From Rhabditoides inermis (Eukaryota; Nematoda; Chromadorea; Rhabditida; Rhabditidae), in assembly GCA_963966185.1 (NCBI GenBank), contig CAWZYM010000099.1, positions 21,001-85,000 on the forward strand: 64,000 bases of DNA. The letters run 5' to 3'. Numbering within the stretch: the stretch's first letter is position 1; every line of letters begins with the position of its first letter. Below, piece by piece: positions 35,693 to 49,139 of the stretch. The notes beneath the pieces are model-generated. The model was not told the origin of the DNA. It ran no database searches and was given only the letters and a program-made list of their open reading frames with translations. Both the position numbers and the translations under genes were made by a program.

Positions 35693-38600
35693 ATGCTGTC
35701 AGCGCCGTCTGCGGTGGTTGCCCAGCCGTCTCAGTCGGCTCCCGCGTCACCTCACCTCGACTCCATTAAGACTAACTGTGAGTATTTAGCTTGTTGTTTT
35801 GTGTATTCGTGAATGTTTTTTATTTGAATAATTCTTGAAAATGCAGGCGCTGGTTTTTCACCACTTACATTGTCGTCAATGCCACCGACCACTAGTTCGA
35901 ACACCACGGGCGTTGCTCCCGCCGCCGCCACCGCCGCCCCGCCCCTCAATGGCGCGCCCGAGCCCAATAGAATAGGCAATACGTGAGTTTTTAATGACCT
36001 TATTATAAATTTTGATTGATTATCGAAAATTGTTTGTTACATAAATCATGAACATTATATTGTTTCAGACCTGCGGTCCAATCTTCAATCAAACGCACAC
36101 CCACTCTTGATAGTCATTGTACGTATGCGAACGGTGGAGGCGAACCTGCATTTTCTCAAGTGAGCGTTTTAGGCATGCACTTGTTTGAAGTTTTCTATGT
36201 GATCATTGATTTTTTGTTATAGCCCCGGTTGCCAAACGGCGGTGCCGGTGCCCCAGCCCCTGCCGTGCCGCAATCGCCCGGGTCGACGGCGTCTGTGCCG
36301 TCCTCCCCGCGAGGCCCGCTCTCTGTCAGCCTCGCCAACGGATCAGTGATGACTGTCGGCGGCACGCCTGCTCCATCACCACTAAGTGAGTTTTACACTG
36401 GTGTGGGTTAGTGTTTTTTTTTAGAAATGATTTTGATTGTGTTGCTTTCAGTGGCATCCCCGTACGCGCAGCCCGGTCCCTCGTCGGTCCCGTCCGCTTC
36501 TCCTTCTCTAGTCTCTCCCCTTCCTATTAGCATGTCTCCGGCCGGCGGACCCGCCAGCTCTTTTGGTGGATCATCGACGGCCGCGAGTCCAATGAGTGTT
36601 CACATACCTCAATCTCCTGCGCTAGGTGTGTTTTCTTCTTCTAAATATTCGTCATGATCAATGAGTTCGCTGTTCCAATGACATTGTATGTTTAGGAGGT
36701 GGCTCTTGCGCGGTGAGTCCATCGGTGTCACTGGCGTCGTCGACGAAACGCAAGCGCATCAAGGAGGGAGCAGGCTCCATCATTTGTCAGTTCAACGACG
36801 TCACTGGACAGGGACAACCGGTACGTCGTTTGGTTGAAATTGTAGATTGTAATTGTATGGAACGTCGATATTCTTGAAAACAATATATGTATTGTGTATT
36901 GTTTCAGTGCAAGCAACGTGCTATTCTGAGCTTTAAATACTGCATTCGTCACATTTTACTGGATCCTTCTGCGCCATACAAGAGGTGTCAGCACGTCAGG
37001 AAACCGAAGAGTGAGTCTTTGTTTATTTGGTATTTACATATTTCGTTTGTTTTGTAATTCGTTAATCGTTACGTTTTTCACTTCGACTTGTTTAGGCAAG
37101 AAGGATATGAATGTGATGTGCACGAATGCGGTGCGAAAGGACAAAGATGACATCTACTGCTCGACGCATCTCATCATGAACGGAATGAAGGAGGCGAAGA
37201 AGAAGCCGGCCAAGGAGGGAGTGGCTGATCCGGCTCCGGCAGAGGCTGTGGCTGGACCCGCTGGACAGCAACAGCCACAATGTCTCGACCAGCCCGGACC
37301 GAGCGGCGAGTTCCCCAACCACCCCCTTCCCCCGCAGCAGCAGCTGCCGCCTCAGCACTATGACAACATGCACATGGTGGGTGTTGTTCACAGTAGTCAA
37401 ATCTTTTGCTCATAGTTTATATCAAATATATGATTGTGTTTAGATGAGTGCCGAGCTGGCTCCTCCTCTGCATGCGACTATGCAGATGCAACCGCAGCAG
37501 CAACAAGTGCCGCAGCCGGGTATGATGATTGGAGGCGTGGGTGCGGGAGGGGAGATGGACGGTCGGATACATCCCGTACAAGTACAACACACACAACGAC
37601 CACCACTCACCGAGCAGGAGAGGCTACAACGACTCCATATGGTGAGTGAGCCAATCTGAGCATCCGCGAAACGAGTGTATTGTTTGTAGATGCGCGAACG
37701 GCAGCTGTTGATGCAGCAGCAACAGCAGCAGCAGCCGATACCGGGTCCGTCCCGGTTAGCAGCGGGTGCTGCTGCAGGGATGCCGCGTGGTCTGCCGGTG
37801 AGGACAGCGAGGGGACCACTCGCTGGCCAGCTGCAGAGACAACACCCGCAACTGGCGGCCAAACTGCTCGGACACGGTGAACAGGTGAGAGACGAGTGTA
37901 TGTGTCCATCTATTGTACAATGTGTTGCAGGTGCGTCCGCCATGCCCCGCCGACGTGCCTCTGCCGTGGTCTGCTCCTCCGATGCGCCCGCCCAGTCCCA
38001 CACCCGACAGCGACGAGGAGGAGAGGAGACGCGCCAGGGATGGGCAGAAGGTGAGTGGCCGAGTGTCGCGTGCTTGATGATGAGGGTGTTTGTAGATCAT
38101 CACTCTGCGGCAGAAGCGGCAGCGCTGTCGTATGGTGGGCTCGTACCGCCAGATTCCCGCCGTGGAGCACATGTGTCGACTGATGGAGGATGCCGACTTT
38201 GACCACACGGATCTGTTCCCTCTCGGTGAGTGCATCTCGCGTTGGCATTGTATCACGTGTGCCCATTCAGGCCTGGAGCCGTCGGACGATGAGGATGACG
38301 AAGACAGTGCTGTGGCGGCAGAGTGGTCTCTGGCGTCGCTGGGTGCGGAGGAGGGCGAGTGCTCCCGACAGTTGTACCTGGTGAAGAAGCGTCTGCGTCT
38401 GGAGAAGCACCAGCTGCTGCGGCAGGCGCAGCTGAACGCGCCAGCCATGCACGCCGCCAAGAGGTTCTCGTCGGCTGCGGGGGCCGCCCTCCGACAGAGA
38501 GCCGCCCGCCAGCCCGCGCCCCCTCCCTCCCAACCCACTGCGCCCCTGCGACGGTGCTGTCAGACGGAGCAGAGCGGACGCTGCACTCGACCCTGCCTCC

Positions 38601-39125
38601 CCATGAGCAACCACTGCTCCCGACACGTCCTCTACAATGTCAATCAGAAGCTCTTCAGCTACTGTTCACAAGTGAGTTGTTTGGGACGTTTTTTCTTTCT
38701 TTGTTGATTGTATCGTTTTGTTTTCAGTCGTGTTGCGGTCAACCGGTGATGGCGGTGGATGCTATTCTGGGAGACAACAAGTGCGCAAAGCACAGGGATG
38801 CGCAGCCGTGGGAGATGATCGAGAAGAAACACCACGCGCTCGTCTCAGCCAAGACGGAGCCCGTCCATCACAATGGTGAGTCGTTGAGTGGTTGTTGCAT
38901 GTTGAAGGTGTAAGATGATGCGTTGTTGCAGCCGCTCCTTCTGCTGCTCCGACCGCCCATCCTCGCTCCGCCCACCACTCGCAGTCGCGTTCGGCGGAGA
39001 AGAGGAGCGAGCCGACTCACTCATGGGACGACATCGAACAATTCCTACTCTCGGAGGGATACCATGTCGACTCGCCCTCCTCCTCGCAAGCCACGCCCCC
39101 TATGCACACGCCCACTGCCCCCTGA
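35693..39125 (+). CDS. KANSL2: KANSL2-like NSL complex protein
   Basis: KANSL2 is a nuclear scaffold subunit of the NSL histone acetyltransferase complex. A long Ser/Pro/Ala-rich N-terminus (about 35693-36760) precedes the first zf-C3Hc3H unit: [40 protein letters not shown], then [20 protein letters not shown] and THLIMNG. A Gln-rich linker follows, then an acidic/helical part ([20 protein letters not shown]). The second unit reads [37 protein letters not shown] and [19 protein letters not shown]. The end [19 protein letters not shown] is acidic and hydrophobic, as in human KANSL2. The related INO80D shares the zinc unit, but the spacing and helical part favour KANSL2. The start is the first ATG of an exon joined by a good donor to [11 protein letters not shown]. 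Confidence 0.82.
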
Positions 39126-40013
39126 TTGGTCTGCTTCTCCAGGCAGCCCATCTTCCAAGCAATCTCGTCTCGTTGGTATTTGATGTCTGTCTCTCGTTGA
39201 TTCTCTATGGGTACTCGTCTCTCACCTCGCACCCTTACACAGTCAGTTGCCGCATAGCATCTCTCCCTCTCTTCTCGTACTTTAGAGCGGGACCCGCCTC
39301 CGCAGGCTCCGCCCCTCCCCTCACTCATGTTCTCATTTAGCTGACGAGCGGGTGCATCAGTGTAGCGAGCCTAGTGTACAAGCTATTGCAGTGTTGTCTC
39401 TCTCTCTCTACTTTCTCCTACTTGTTTCTTACCCACACCGGTCTGCCCTCATTGGAGGCGTCAGTATCCTGAACAACTTTACCGCGCCCGTTTTTGCTGA
39501 CTGTACAGATTAGTCCCTGTTACTGTACCATGTGTGTGGCTGGGTGGAATTCAGCCCACCACGCACCTCTCTCTAGACAGTTTTCTCCATTCACAGCATA
39601 TTTCACACCGGCTGTGATAACGCTTTTGGTTCTCATTTTTTGATTTCATGTATGTCGTCTTGCATGTTAATCAGTTTGTACGTTATGTGTAATAATAAAT
39701 CATTTATACTTTTTAATCGCTGTCAGTGGTCTGGATGTGTGGATTCCGTTGTTTTTCGGTCATGTATATCTGTCTTTCTTGTGGGGGAATGGGATGATCG
39801 ATTCGCCCCAGTGCAAACACCGTAGCAACTTATCTCTTTCTCTCTCGCTTTCTCTTGACTCCGCCCCACCAGCTGACCGATTGTATCGCACCGCGCGCTG
39901 ACTACTCTTTTCGTGTATGTGCTGGTGACTGTTGTGATGTGATTCATATGCAAATGTGATCGCGATATTGATTGTTTCAATAGTGTTTCTGAATTCATTG
40001 CTTCGTAGACCCG
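39126..40013. other. Intergenic / KANSL2 3' region
   Basis: It begins with probable 3' UTR. AATAAA at 39694-39699 is the first good poly(A) hexamer, 570 bp past the stop. The remainder is spacer to the transporter gene, with no exon recognised. Confidence 0.5.
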
Positions 40014-41862
40014 ATGGACGGTGATGAGGTCGCGGAAGAGGAAATTGCGGTGCAGCGACATGCGATCAAAGGTGAGACTTCGGATATGTTATATCCTCGA
40101 ATCAAATGGTTTGGATCGTGTAGTTTGGGGCTACGTCGTTTTAGCTTATTGATTGTTTATTTATCGATTGATTGTCAGGTAAGAAGTGGACGATCGTGGC
40201 GGTTTTGCTGACGGTGAACCTGCTCAACTACATGGACCGATTCACCATCGCCGGCGTGCTCTCGCAGCTCCAGGTTAGCTGTGTGTTTTGTGTTTTGTGT
40301 TGTGCTGCAACATGATCAGAACACAGTTATTTTTGAGTGTAATTTGCAAGCAGGTGCATGTTTTGTGTATTGTGTTTCGCTCATTTGTGTGTTTTGATTG
40401 CAGCAATACTTTCGCATCAACGACGAGGACGCCGGGATGCTGCAGACGGTGTTCATTGTGTTCTACATGGTGTGCGCCCCCGTGTGCGGTGTCATGGGCG
40501 ATCGGTGAGTGTATTGATCGATTATCGATTGATATTGATTGATTGTCAGCTACAACCGTAAGCTGATCATGTCGGTGGGGCTGGCGGTGTGGATCTGCGC
40601 CGTGCTCGCGTCGAGTTTTGTCGGCGCGGAGGTGAGAGAGAGAGATAGGGAGGGAGGGAGAAATAGAGATAGAGAGAGAGAGAGAAAGAGAGAGAGAGGG
40701 AGAGATCTTTCCTATTGCAGCACTTTGGCCTGTTCATGTTGCTGCGGGGTATGGTGGGCGTGGGTGAGGCTAGCTACTCGACCGTCGCCCCCACCCTCAT
40801 TGCCGACTCGTTTGCCGGTCCTGAGCGGAGCACGGTGCTCATGATATTCTACTTTGCCGTGCCGGTGGGAAGGCGAGTGTGTGTGTGTGTGTTCCTATTA
40901 GCATTGTGTTGGTTGATTGTATTCGTTCCGAACGTCTGGAGATTACATATTGTTGCGTGAAATTGCAAGCGCAGATTGAACTCGATGCTGTGTACTTGTC
41001 TGTGATCTGGAGTATGTCGTTATGTCTTTATTCGTGTGATTGTGATGATGTGGTTGCAGTGGCCTGGGCTACATTGGCGGCTCCACCCTCTCGCTCTTCT
41101 TTGGCGGATGGCAGTGGGGCGTGCGGCTCACACCCGTACTCGGAGTAGTGTGTCTCGTGAGTTTCTGGTTACTGTATCCGTGATCCTCGGATTACTGTGC
41201 TGAGCAAAAATGGTTTTCCAGTTGCTGCTCGTGTTCCTGCTGGAGGAGCCGGCGAGGGGCGGGGCTGAAGGAGGCGGGGCCGACGAGGTGGCCGAGCTGG
41301 AGAAGACGAGCGTCATGGACGATCTCAAGTATCTGGCGAGCATGTGAGTTGTGGTGGAATTGGTGCAGTGTCCACAATGATCAATTTGCTTGTGTGTTGA
41401 TGTGTGAGTTTTGTGTGTTGATGTGTCTGCAGTCCAACGTACCGCCTGACGACTGCCGGCTTCACGTGTGTGGTGTTCGCGGTGGGCTCGCTGTCGTGGT
41501 GGACGCCCTCGTTGATAGAGTACAGCTACGCGATCCGACACGGAACCAGCAGGGTGCCGGACAGCGAGAAGGCCAGGTGGGTGGGCGAGACGTCATCTTT
41601 CTGGGGGGTAGAGAATTCGTGGGTAGGGGAAGGAAGGAACGTCCTATGAGAGCATGTTTGTCGAGGTTGGAGTGTGAAGTAGAGAGGACTAGGGAAAGCG
41701 TGTATTTGTTTTTTGTCACGAGGGGCAGAATATTTGTAGGTTACAACTACAAAGTAGAAATGTGAGTGTTGTGTTCTTCAGCGTGGCGCTCATCTTTGGT
41801 CTGGTGACGTGCGCGGCGGGCATCTGCGGAGTGCTGATCGGGTCGACGGTGGCGCAGGTGCG

Positions 41863-41913
<51 letters not shown>

Positions 41914-42068
41914 CTCCCTTGTAGGCGTGGCGCGAGGGTCGTCACGGCATCCGCGCGTCGCACCGCGCCGATGCGATGGTGTGCGCGTTCGGCTCACTCT
42001 CCGCCATTCCACTCCTATTCACGTGTCTACTCGTGGCTGGCTACTCGATCACCATTGCATGGGTGCGT

Positions 42069-42105
<37 letters not shown>

Positions 42106-42909
42106 AGATTGCGTTTCAGGGGCTGATGTTCCTCGGCGTGACGTGTATGTGCCTCAACTGGGCCATCAACATGGACATGCTCATGGTGGGAAGAGAGAGA
42201 GAGAGAGAGGGAAGAAGAAGGATACTGTTCACTGTGGTTCCTGTGAATGTGATATTGGATTGAGAGCGTCGATGGGACTACGGTGTTGGTTCTAAAATGA
42301 CACATTTTCAGTACACTGTGGTGGCGCATCGTCGCGCTACGGCGACTGCCATCCAGACGCTCATCTCTCATCTCCTCGGAGACGCCACCTCTCCATTCAT
42401 CATTGGAATGCTCAGCGACGCGATCAGGGGTACTGTATCCATTCGTTTTTTTTCTATATGTATTCCTGGCTATTCCGGATGTGCAGGATTATATTGTTGT
42501 TGTGACAGCGACATCCGTGATCTCTGTAGTTCTACTTGATTCGAGCTATATATTCTAAGTATTCCAATTTTTTCAGACGGAGACAGATCCGTGTACGGTC
42601 ACTTCTTTGCCCTGCAGTCGTCTCTCTTCCTGCCGAATTTTGTGCTGGTTGGATCGGTCGCCTTCTATCTGTGGGCGTCGTTCCATGTGGTGGAGGATCA
42701 GAGGAGAGCCAAACACGACATGCACGGTACGTCTCTCCCCCCCTCTCCCCCTCCTCCCCCCCTCTCTCTCCCCTCTCCCCTCTCCCCCCTCTCTCTCTCC
42801 CTCTCCGCTCACCCCCCCCCCCCTTCCAGTGGCGAGTGCGTGGGACGAGGGCGACGACGTGGAGACGTTGGTGTCGAACGTGCGTCGCGACTCTGGCGAT
42901 TCCGCCTGA
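40014..42909 (+). CDS. spin: Spinster-type MFS transporter (SPNS)
   Basis: A major-facilitator protein of the Spinster family, which export lysosomal or plasma-membrane lysophospholipids and sphingosine phosphates. Family signatures are [15 protein letters not shown] in helix 1, CGVMGDRYNRKLIM in the helix 2-3 loop, and [20 protein letters not shown] in helix 4. Further marks are [72 protein letters not shown] and a cytosolic tail [20 protein letters not shown]. About a dozen hydrophobic segments are spread over the exons. GA/CT tracts occupy introns at 40633-40705, 41866-41909, 42070-42101 and 42727-42825. The substrate of this member cannot be read from the sequence. Confidence 0.92.
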
Positions 42910-43339
42910 CTGGAGGCCGAGGAGGGAGTGCCGTCGATGCCCGATCATATCTGCTGGAGCTACTGAGAGGGAGGAGAGAGAGAGAGAGAAAAGGGCAGTC
43001 CTTCCTCGGAGTCTGTGTGTGTGTGATATGTACATAACTGTGCCTATGCCCCCACGATCAGTGGATTTTGAGTTGTAATATATATTTTCGCAAATTTGCA
43101 TACTTTACAATGTTGTAATAAGTGTGAGAGGTTTTTGATGTGATTGTATGTTGCTCAAATGAGATTTAATTTTCTGCGGTTTTTTTTGGGTCCGATAAAT
43201 GCATTTTGATGAGTGGGTTGTATCGTCCAAGATAAGCGATAAGACATCATTATCTTTTGCATGCATCATAAACGTTTATCTGTGATGATACGACATGTAC
43301 CCGTGGTATGAAATGTAGAGATGGAAAGGGGCGAGGGGA
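42910..43339. other. Convergent intergenic spacer
   Basis: The spacer lies between the transporter (+) and the carbonic anhydrase-related gene (-). No exon and no canonical poly(A) hexamer was noticed. Confidence 0.5.
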
Positions 43340-44775
43340 TCAGAGAGTGTCCGGATGAGCGGTGTGGTGTCTCCTCTTGTGGTGTTTCTTCGGCTCGGGC
43401 AGCGTGCCGCGCAGTGGGTTGGGGGAGTGAGAGGAGGAGGAGGAGGGGGGCTGAGGGATGTGCGTGTTGCTGCGGTACGTCAAGCGGGTAGACGCGCACT
43501 CGGCCGAACCCTGCAAGTGGAACCAGTGGAAGTGGAACCAGACTCCGGTGGCACCAACTTTGGTTTAGGTGGATCGATGATACCAAATAACCAGTGGAAC
43601 TAGGGAACACCATCGCACCGACCTTGCTCTTGTGCTGTATGTTGGTTCTGAGGAGTCGTCCGTGGAACTCTTGCGGCGCGCGCGAGTTTGGCGCGAGGAA
43701 GCGCGGCTCGGATGTGCTGGTGTCTCCAGCCTCGGTCTGCAGCATCGAACCCCAGGAGGAGAGCTGAAATGACAGAATGTTACACATTGGGTACATTGAA
43801 CCCTTTCACTGGTTCTGACGAATATACTAGAGGGGGAGATGGAATGATGAAACTATGCACACGTTTCGATACAGCACAATATTCCAACGCGTACTGCCTA
43901 GTCACAGTAACACGGATTTCGGCATAGTTTTTTTGATTGGTATCTGATTTTCTGATACTGAGCCACACTATGTCTACCATTGCAATGAGACATTTCAAGA
44001 AATGGAAGTACGGAAAGGCGGACTGAAAGACTCACATGGTCCTTGGTGATGTGAATGGGCTGGTTGATGATGATCCACGTGATTGTCTCGTGGCAGCCGG
44101 GCGACGTCAGAGAACCGTCGTAGGTGACGTAGTCACGCGTGTAGGGGAGAAGGTGCCACGGACGGAGGTCGGCCAGTTCAACGCGCTCGTCTGATGAGAG
44201 GGAGGGGTGAGAGGAGGGAGGGGGGGGAGAGGGAGAGAGAGGGAGAGAGGGGAGAGAGGGGGGGGAGAAAGGAGAGAGGGAGAGAGGAGAAAGAGATTCA
44301 CTCTTGTTGATGACGCTAGCCGTAGCCACAGTGAGCTTGAGCAGCTCTTCGTTTGTCTCCGGGCCAAGCTGCAAGGAAGCGACAAAGTTATTTCCAATTA
44401 TAACTATAGATAGACATGGGAGAAGATAACATGAAGATGCTAATAGCGACGGTTTTCTTCATTTCACATGCGCTAACAATAACCATGTTCCCCATTTTCG
44501 CAAACTGACTATAGCTAGTGATCTACCCTACAGCATTGTGGCGAAAATATAAAATGACAAGAGAAACTTCGCACCTCGACCAGCACACTGATGGCCGCCA
44601 GTCCGTGGGGCGAGTGCATCGCGGTGGAGAAGTTGCCGTACAGATCCGTGTTGTAGGCCAGTAGCTGCAGCTCCATCGGGAACTTGCGGCCATCGATCGA
44701 GTGCTCGCTGCCGTTCAACCGATCGCCGCGGCCAAAGTGGATGTCGACGCGCTGCACGCGGTATCTGAACGGGGG

Positions 44776-44816
<41 letters not shown>

Positions 44817-46217
44817 CTGTATCCGTGCAGCGGTCCTCCAGTGACATTGGCAGATGGTCGTCTCGCCGAGTTTCCGATCCGCACCCGCGGCATCTGCCCC
44901 GTGTTCACCATCTCGGACATGACCTAGAGAGGGAGAGGAGATGAGAGAGAGAGGGAGAGGGAGGGAGAGAGATAGAGAGGGAGAGAGAGAGAGGGAGAGG
45001 AGAGGGAGAGGGAGAGGGAGAGGGAGAGAGATAGGGAGAGGGAGGGAGAGAGATAGAGAGAAAGGAGATGAGAGAGAGAGGGAGCGAGATGAGAGAGAGG
45101 GAGAGAGAGAGAGGGGGAAGGGAGAGAGAGAGGGAGAGAGAGAGGGAGAGGGCGAAAGAGGGAGGGAGATGAGAGAGAGAGAGAGAGAGAGAGAGACGCA
45201 CGCTGATTCTGTCGAGATGGATGGGTCGCAGTCCGGGGTCGTGCAGCAGTCGGTCCGGCTGAATGTCGATGGGCGACTGCAGTTTCCCGCGAGCACACAT
45301 CTCCCACCGCCGGTCCACCAGGCCCCAGTAGTCCGGGCCTGCAAAAAATCGAAAGATTCATTCGTAGGCGTTTTGCTAGTGTAAATAAGCAGCCACAGCT
45401 CGGTCTGTTGATCGCTCGAGTCGGGTTTCTGCGCGAACAGCAACGCGCGCGTGTGTCTCCGAAAGTACACGAAGTGTGAAAAGGCTTGTTCAAAGCGATT
45501 TACTGTGTATTCAAACTTTTTCAGGTATTATTCTTTTTCACTCTAGACGTTGTCTCCATTCACGCAACTAGGTGTTCACACGTGCAAGTTGTTTGTGCTC
45601 GATGATTTCGCCCCCCATATTCGGTATTTCTCATGGCCTCATGGGATCTGGGAATGTGAAATGGAAAAAAATCGCGAATTCGTCAGTGGAATGAATACAT
45701 GAATAAATGTCTCAGGCGAAGGTTCCCGGATGGGAAAACGAGTGGGCAACTGCTGCGATCATTTCACATTCATGTTTCCAGCTATACGTCTCACATAATA
45801 AGTTGTCTCTGCAAGAACACATCGAGACTTAAATCACCAAGTTTACATCACATCAAATTTGAACAAATCGAACATATAGGCCATGTTCAGAAAATCTGAA
45901 GATCTCACCAAAACCAAAGGTTGTCAAATTAAAACTCCTACGTTCCGGATGATCGAAATCAGGTCAATTCTTACGGAGATTGCGTTTTATGCGTTCTATA
46001 AGAGCAGTCGCACCTCCGAACGTTTCCAGTTTCCAGCTATACATAGTTATCTCGGTAAGAATACATCGACACATTTACTTAGTAGATCACAAGTTATATG
46101 AGATTTGAAAGCATTCGCACCTCCGAAAGCGTCGTTATCGTACTTCCATGGGTACTCCTCGTTGGGTGCGGATCGGGAGAGAGCGGAGAGGAGAAGAACA
46201 CATATCAATCGGATCAT
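43340..46217 (-). CDS. Carbonic anhydrase-related protein, CA10/11 type
   Basis: Eight minus-strand exons. The N-terminus MIRLICVLLLSALSRSAPNE is a signal peptide, and the first exon ends at 46121. Then come GPDYWGLVDRRWEMCARGKL, QSPIDIQPDRLLHDP, SEMVNTGQMPRVRI and YRVQRVDIHFGRGDRLNGSE. The remainder reads HSIDGRKFPMELQLLAYNTD, LYGNFSTAMHSPHGLAAISV, DYVTYDGSLTSPGCHETITW and LRTNIQHKSK, ending in a basic tail (PEPKKHHKRRHHTAHP). The order matches secreted CARP X/XI proteins, which bind neurexin in vertebrates. Two of three zinc ligands are lost: the first His of the HFHWG motif is Asp, and the His in ELHLVHWN is Gln (ELQLLAYN). Enzymatic activity is therefore not expected. GA-rich tracts fill several introns, the largest at about 44930-45197. 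Confidence 0.9.
43890..43925 (+). repeat. Element R1, diverged third fragment
   Basis: GTACTGCCTAGTCACAGTAA then CACGGATTTCGG aligns to the core of the R1 copies near 1355-1395 and 62880-62920 with a few substitutions and a short indel. It lies in an intron of the carbonic anhydrase-related gene. Confidence 0.5.
44936..45197. repeat. GA-rich microsatellite block
   Basis: 260 bp of (GA)n and GGGAGA units inside an intron of the carbonic anhydrase-related gene. In the sense direction of that gene it is CT-rich. Confidence 0.95.
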
Positions 46218-46537
46218 CTGAAACGGCTTGTCCCACGGGAAAGTGGCGACTTATCGCGACAATTCACATTCACGCGAAACTGAAATGTTTGTTGCAATCA
46301 GAGATCGAGCCGGCGGGAAGGAACTATAGTGAATATGCGAGTGTGGAGGAATTGTGAGATACTCTGCATACCCTCTCTCTCTCTTTCTCTTTCTCTCTCT
46401 CTCTCTCTCTCCGTCACAACATCCCGCCATAACCACACTTCCTCCCATATCTCATTCCGTCTGATTCCGCATGACAAAGACAACATGCACGCAAAGGAAC
46501 GAAGTGTTTTCGAATGTGTAAAGGGTATCAAGGAGAG

Positions 46538-46583
<46 letters not shown>

Positions 46584-46790
46584 GAGAGAGAGAGGGGGAG
46601 AGAGAAAGAGAGAGAAAGAAAGAGAGAGGGCGGGAGAGGGAGAGATAGAGAGAGGGAGAGAGAGAGGGAGAGAGAGGTGTGTGAAACCCGGACTGCAAAT
46701 ATTGTCACGGAAACATTGCGTCGAAAAACGCGAAAGTGGAGGCTGGCGAGAGACGCAAGAAGAGGCGGTGTGCTGAATTGGAGAGTAGTC

Positions 46791-46850
<60 letters not shown>

Positions 46851-47586
46851 TGGGGGGGGAGAGAAGGAGAGGGGGAGAGGGAGAGAGGGAGAAGGAGAGA
46901 GGGAGAGAGAGGAAGAGAGAGAGAGGGAGAGAGGCAGAGAGGGAGGGAGAGAGGGAGAAGGAGAAAGGGAGAGGGAGAGAGGGAGAGAAAGGGAGGGAGA
47001 GCGGGAAAGAATCGGTGGGAACTTACCCACAATTAGGAGAGACCAAGACAAGGGACGCCAAACCCCAGTTCGTCGAATATCCAAGAGACGTACTGTGGAT
47101 TTCGAATTGGTCCGGCGGAGAAAACACTTAGAGAGGGAGGAAGGCTCTCTCTCTCTCCCTCTCAGGATAAACGAAGCCATTTCGGCGTAGCGGATATTCC
47201 ACATCTTGCGAAGGTGGATATGGGATGGAAGGCAGAGGGGAAGAGAGGCGATGAAAACAATACATTCTTCCGGCCCATTCCCCGAAATCCTGCCCCGAAG
47301 GAAACATCACATAAAGGGTACGGTAGCCATTTCGAAGGGGATTGGAGTGAGTGGAGGAGGAGGGGATACTCTAAAGTGGAAGAGGGGAGAGAAACCCGCG
47401 AAATTGTGGTCGCCCGGGGCAAATGCGCGAATTGCGCCCTGGCATGGCTATAATATGAAATGATGTGTGCATATCGGGCCTGGCCTAAAGCGCATAACGT
47501 GCCACAACGTGTGTTCAGAAATTCATCCGCGTGCCCCCCGGGTTTCATCAAAACGCGCGCCGCCGCTCTCGCACATTAGTAGCGAG

Positions 47587-47627
<41 letters not shown>

Positions 47628-48122
47628 AGAGAGAGGAGGGAGAGAGAGGAGGGAGAGGGACATGCATTATCAGATAGCATAGCAGATCGGGCAGCACTCA
47701 TCAATGAGACAATTTGTTGACAGCCGGGGTAGTGAATGCATGAGAGGAGGGGACAATAGATTCCTGGCGGTCGAAAACGGACATACGCCAATCAGAAGGA
47801 AAGAGAAAGAGTTGATGGAAAGACGCGCGTGCCTCTCTAACTAGCTTTGTCATCGAGCCGTTCTTGAAAGAGAAGAAGTAGCACACCAGAGGTAAACACT
47901 CGTCTCATTAGGAGAAGGAGGAGGAGCAGGAGGAGTGGAGCAGTGGAGGAGTGGAGCAGTGGAGCAGTGGAGCAGTGGAGCAGGAGGAGGAGAAGAGATA
48001 AATCGGGTTGCGACCGTGAAATGGAGACGAGCGGCCATTCGTGGGAGAGGGGGATGCTCCTCAATTAGCGGGGAAAGAACGGATGCGGCGAGTGGTCGAA
48101 AGAGGAAGCTATGTTGCATAGA

Positions 48123-48169
<47 letters not shown>

Positions 48170-48746
48170 GGGAGCAAGAGGACCGCAGGTACAAGTACAG
48201 CTCGTTGATGCTACAATTGTATTGTATGAGAGACTCTATCAATCATCTAAGAGAGACACGAAAAGATTTCCGTGAATGACGGCAATTCGAAAAAGTTGAA
48301 GCAAATGAAAAGGAGTGCAAGATGGTAAAATAGCGGAATTGGCTATTATTGAAGCAGGTGCTTGTGACAGCGGACGAATCTGACAGTGGCAGATAATGAA
48401 GAGAGAGAGGAGAGAGAGAGAGACAGGGAGAGAGAGGGAGAGGGAGAGAGACATAGAGACAGAGAGAGGGGGAGGGAGAGAGAGACAGAGAGAGAAAGAA
48501 GGATAAAGGTATCTATTCATCCCACCCACAGTGTCAAGGCATGCTATGATAACACGGGCAAAACAAGCGTCTCTCTCTCATTACACAATGCATCCTAGGT
48601 GCATGCCAAAGTAAGAGGTAATTGCAGCCAGGGCGACACGACAAACGTACTAGCAACGAGAGAGGGAGAGAGAGTGGGGGGAGGGAGGGAGAGAGGGAGG
48701 GAGAGAGAAAGAGAGGGAGGGAGAGGGGGAAGATACTGAGAGGAGA

Positions 48747-48791
<45 letters not shown>

Positions 48792-49139
48792 GAGAGCGAG
48801 AGGGAGAGAGGAAGGGAGAGAGAGTCGAAAAGATGCAATGTGAACCCTGCGTGCCCACCCTACTCACACATACACTATCACGCAATATTTTGCGCGGGCA
48901 CCGAGATTTTCCGAATAATTCATGCGCAGTATAGCAGAGAAGACCGCATTTATATATCAATATCAGCACATACGTTATTATACAACGACACAATCTGCAA
49001 TCATTCGTGTCTCGGGCGGGACACCGTCGACTGACTAGAACGCACTCAGCAGGGGAGACAAGTGATATGGGAGTGATATGGCGAGGGAGGGGTCCCATTG
49101 GAAGGGGCAGAGGGTCCGCTAGGGACGCAGAGGGTCCAT
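46218..49139. other. GA-rich intergenic region
   Basis: A 2.9-kb spacer dominated by GA microsatellites (about 46375-46412 as CT, 46540-46678, 46795-46995, 47589-47660, 48120-48167, 48400-48498 and 48658-48825). An 8-bp tandem GTGGAGCA repeats about six times near 47936-47990. The long open frames here are translations of simple repeats. A minus-strand stretch at about 47035-47130, ending at a GTAAGTTCCC donor, could be an untranslated first exon of the neighbouring gene, but nothing confirms it. Confidence 0.6.
46795..46995. repeat. (GA)n and GGGAGA microsatellite block
   Basis: 200 bp of GA units in intergenic DNA, the longest pure start (about 46795-46847) being near-perfect (GA)n. Confidence 0.95.

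Noticed and set aside
37756..38538. 260-codon minus-strand open frame
   Set aside because: It is an antisense shadow of KANSL2 exons, spanning their introns; the plus-strand reading matches a known family.
46298..47204. Minus-strand open frames of about 245-250 codons
   Set aside because: They are translations of (GA)n/(CT)n simple repeats (strings of Leu-Ser), without splice or homology support.
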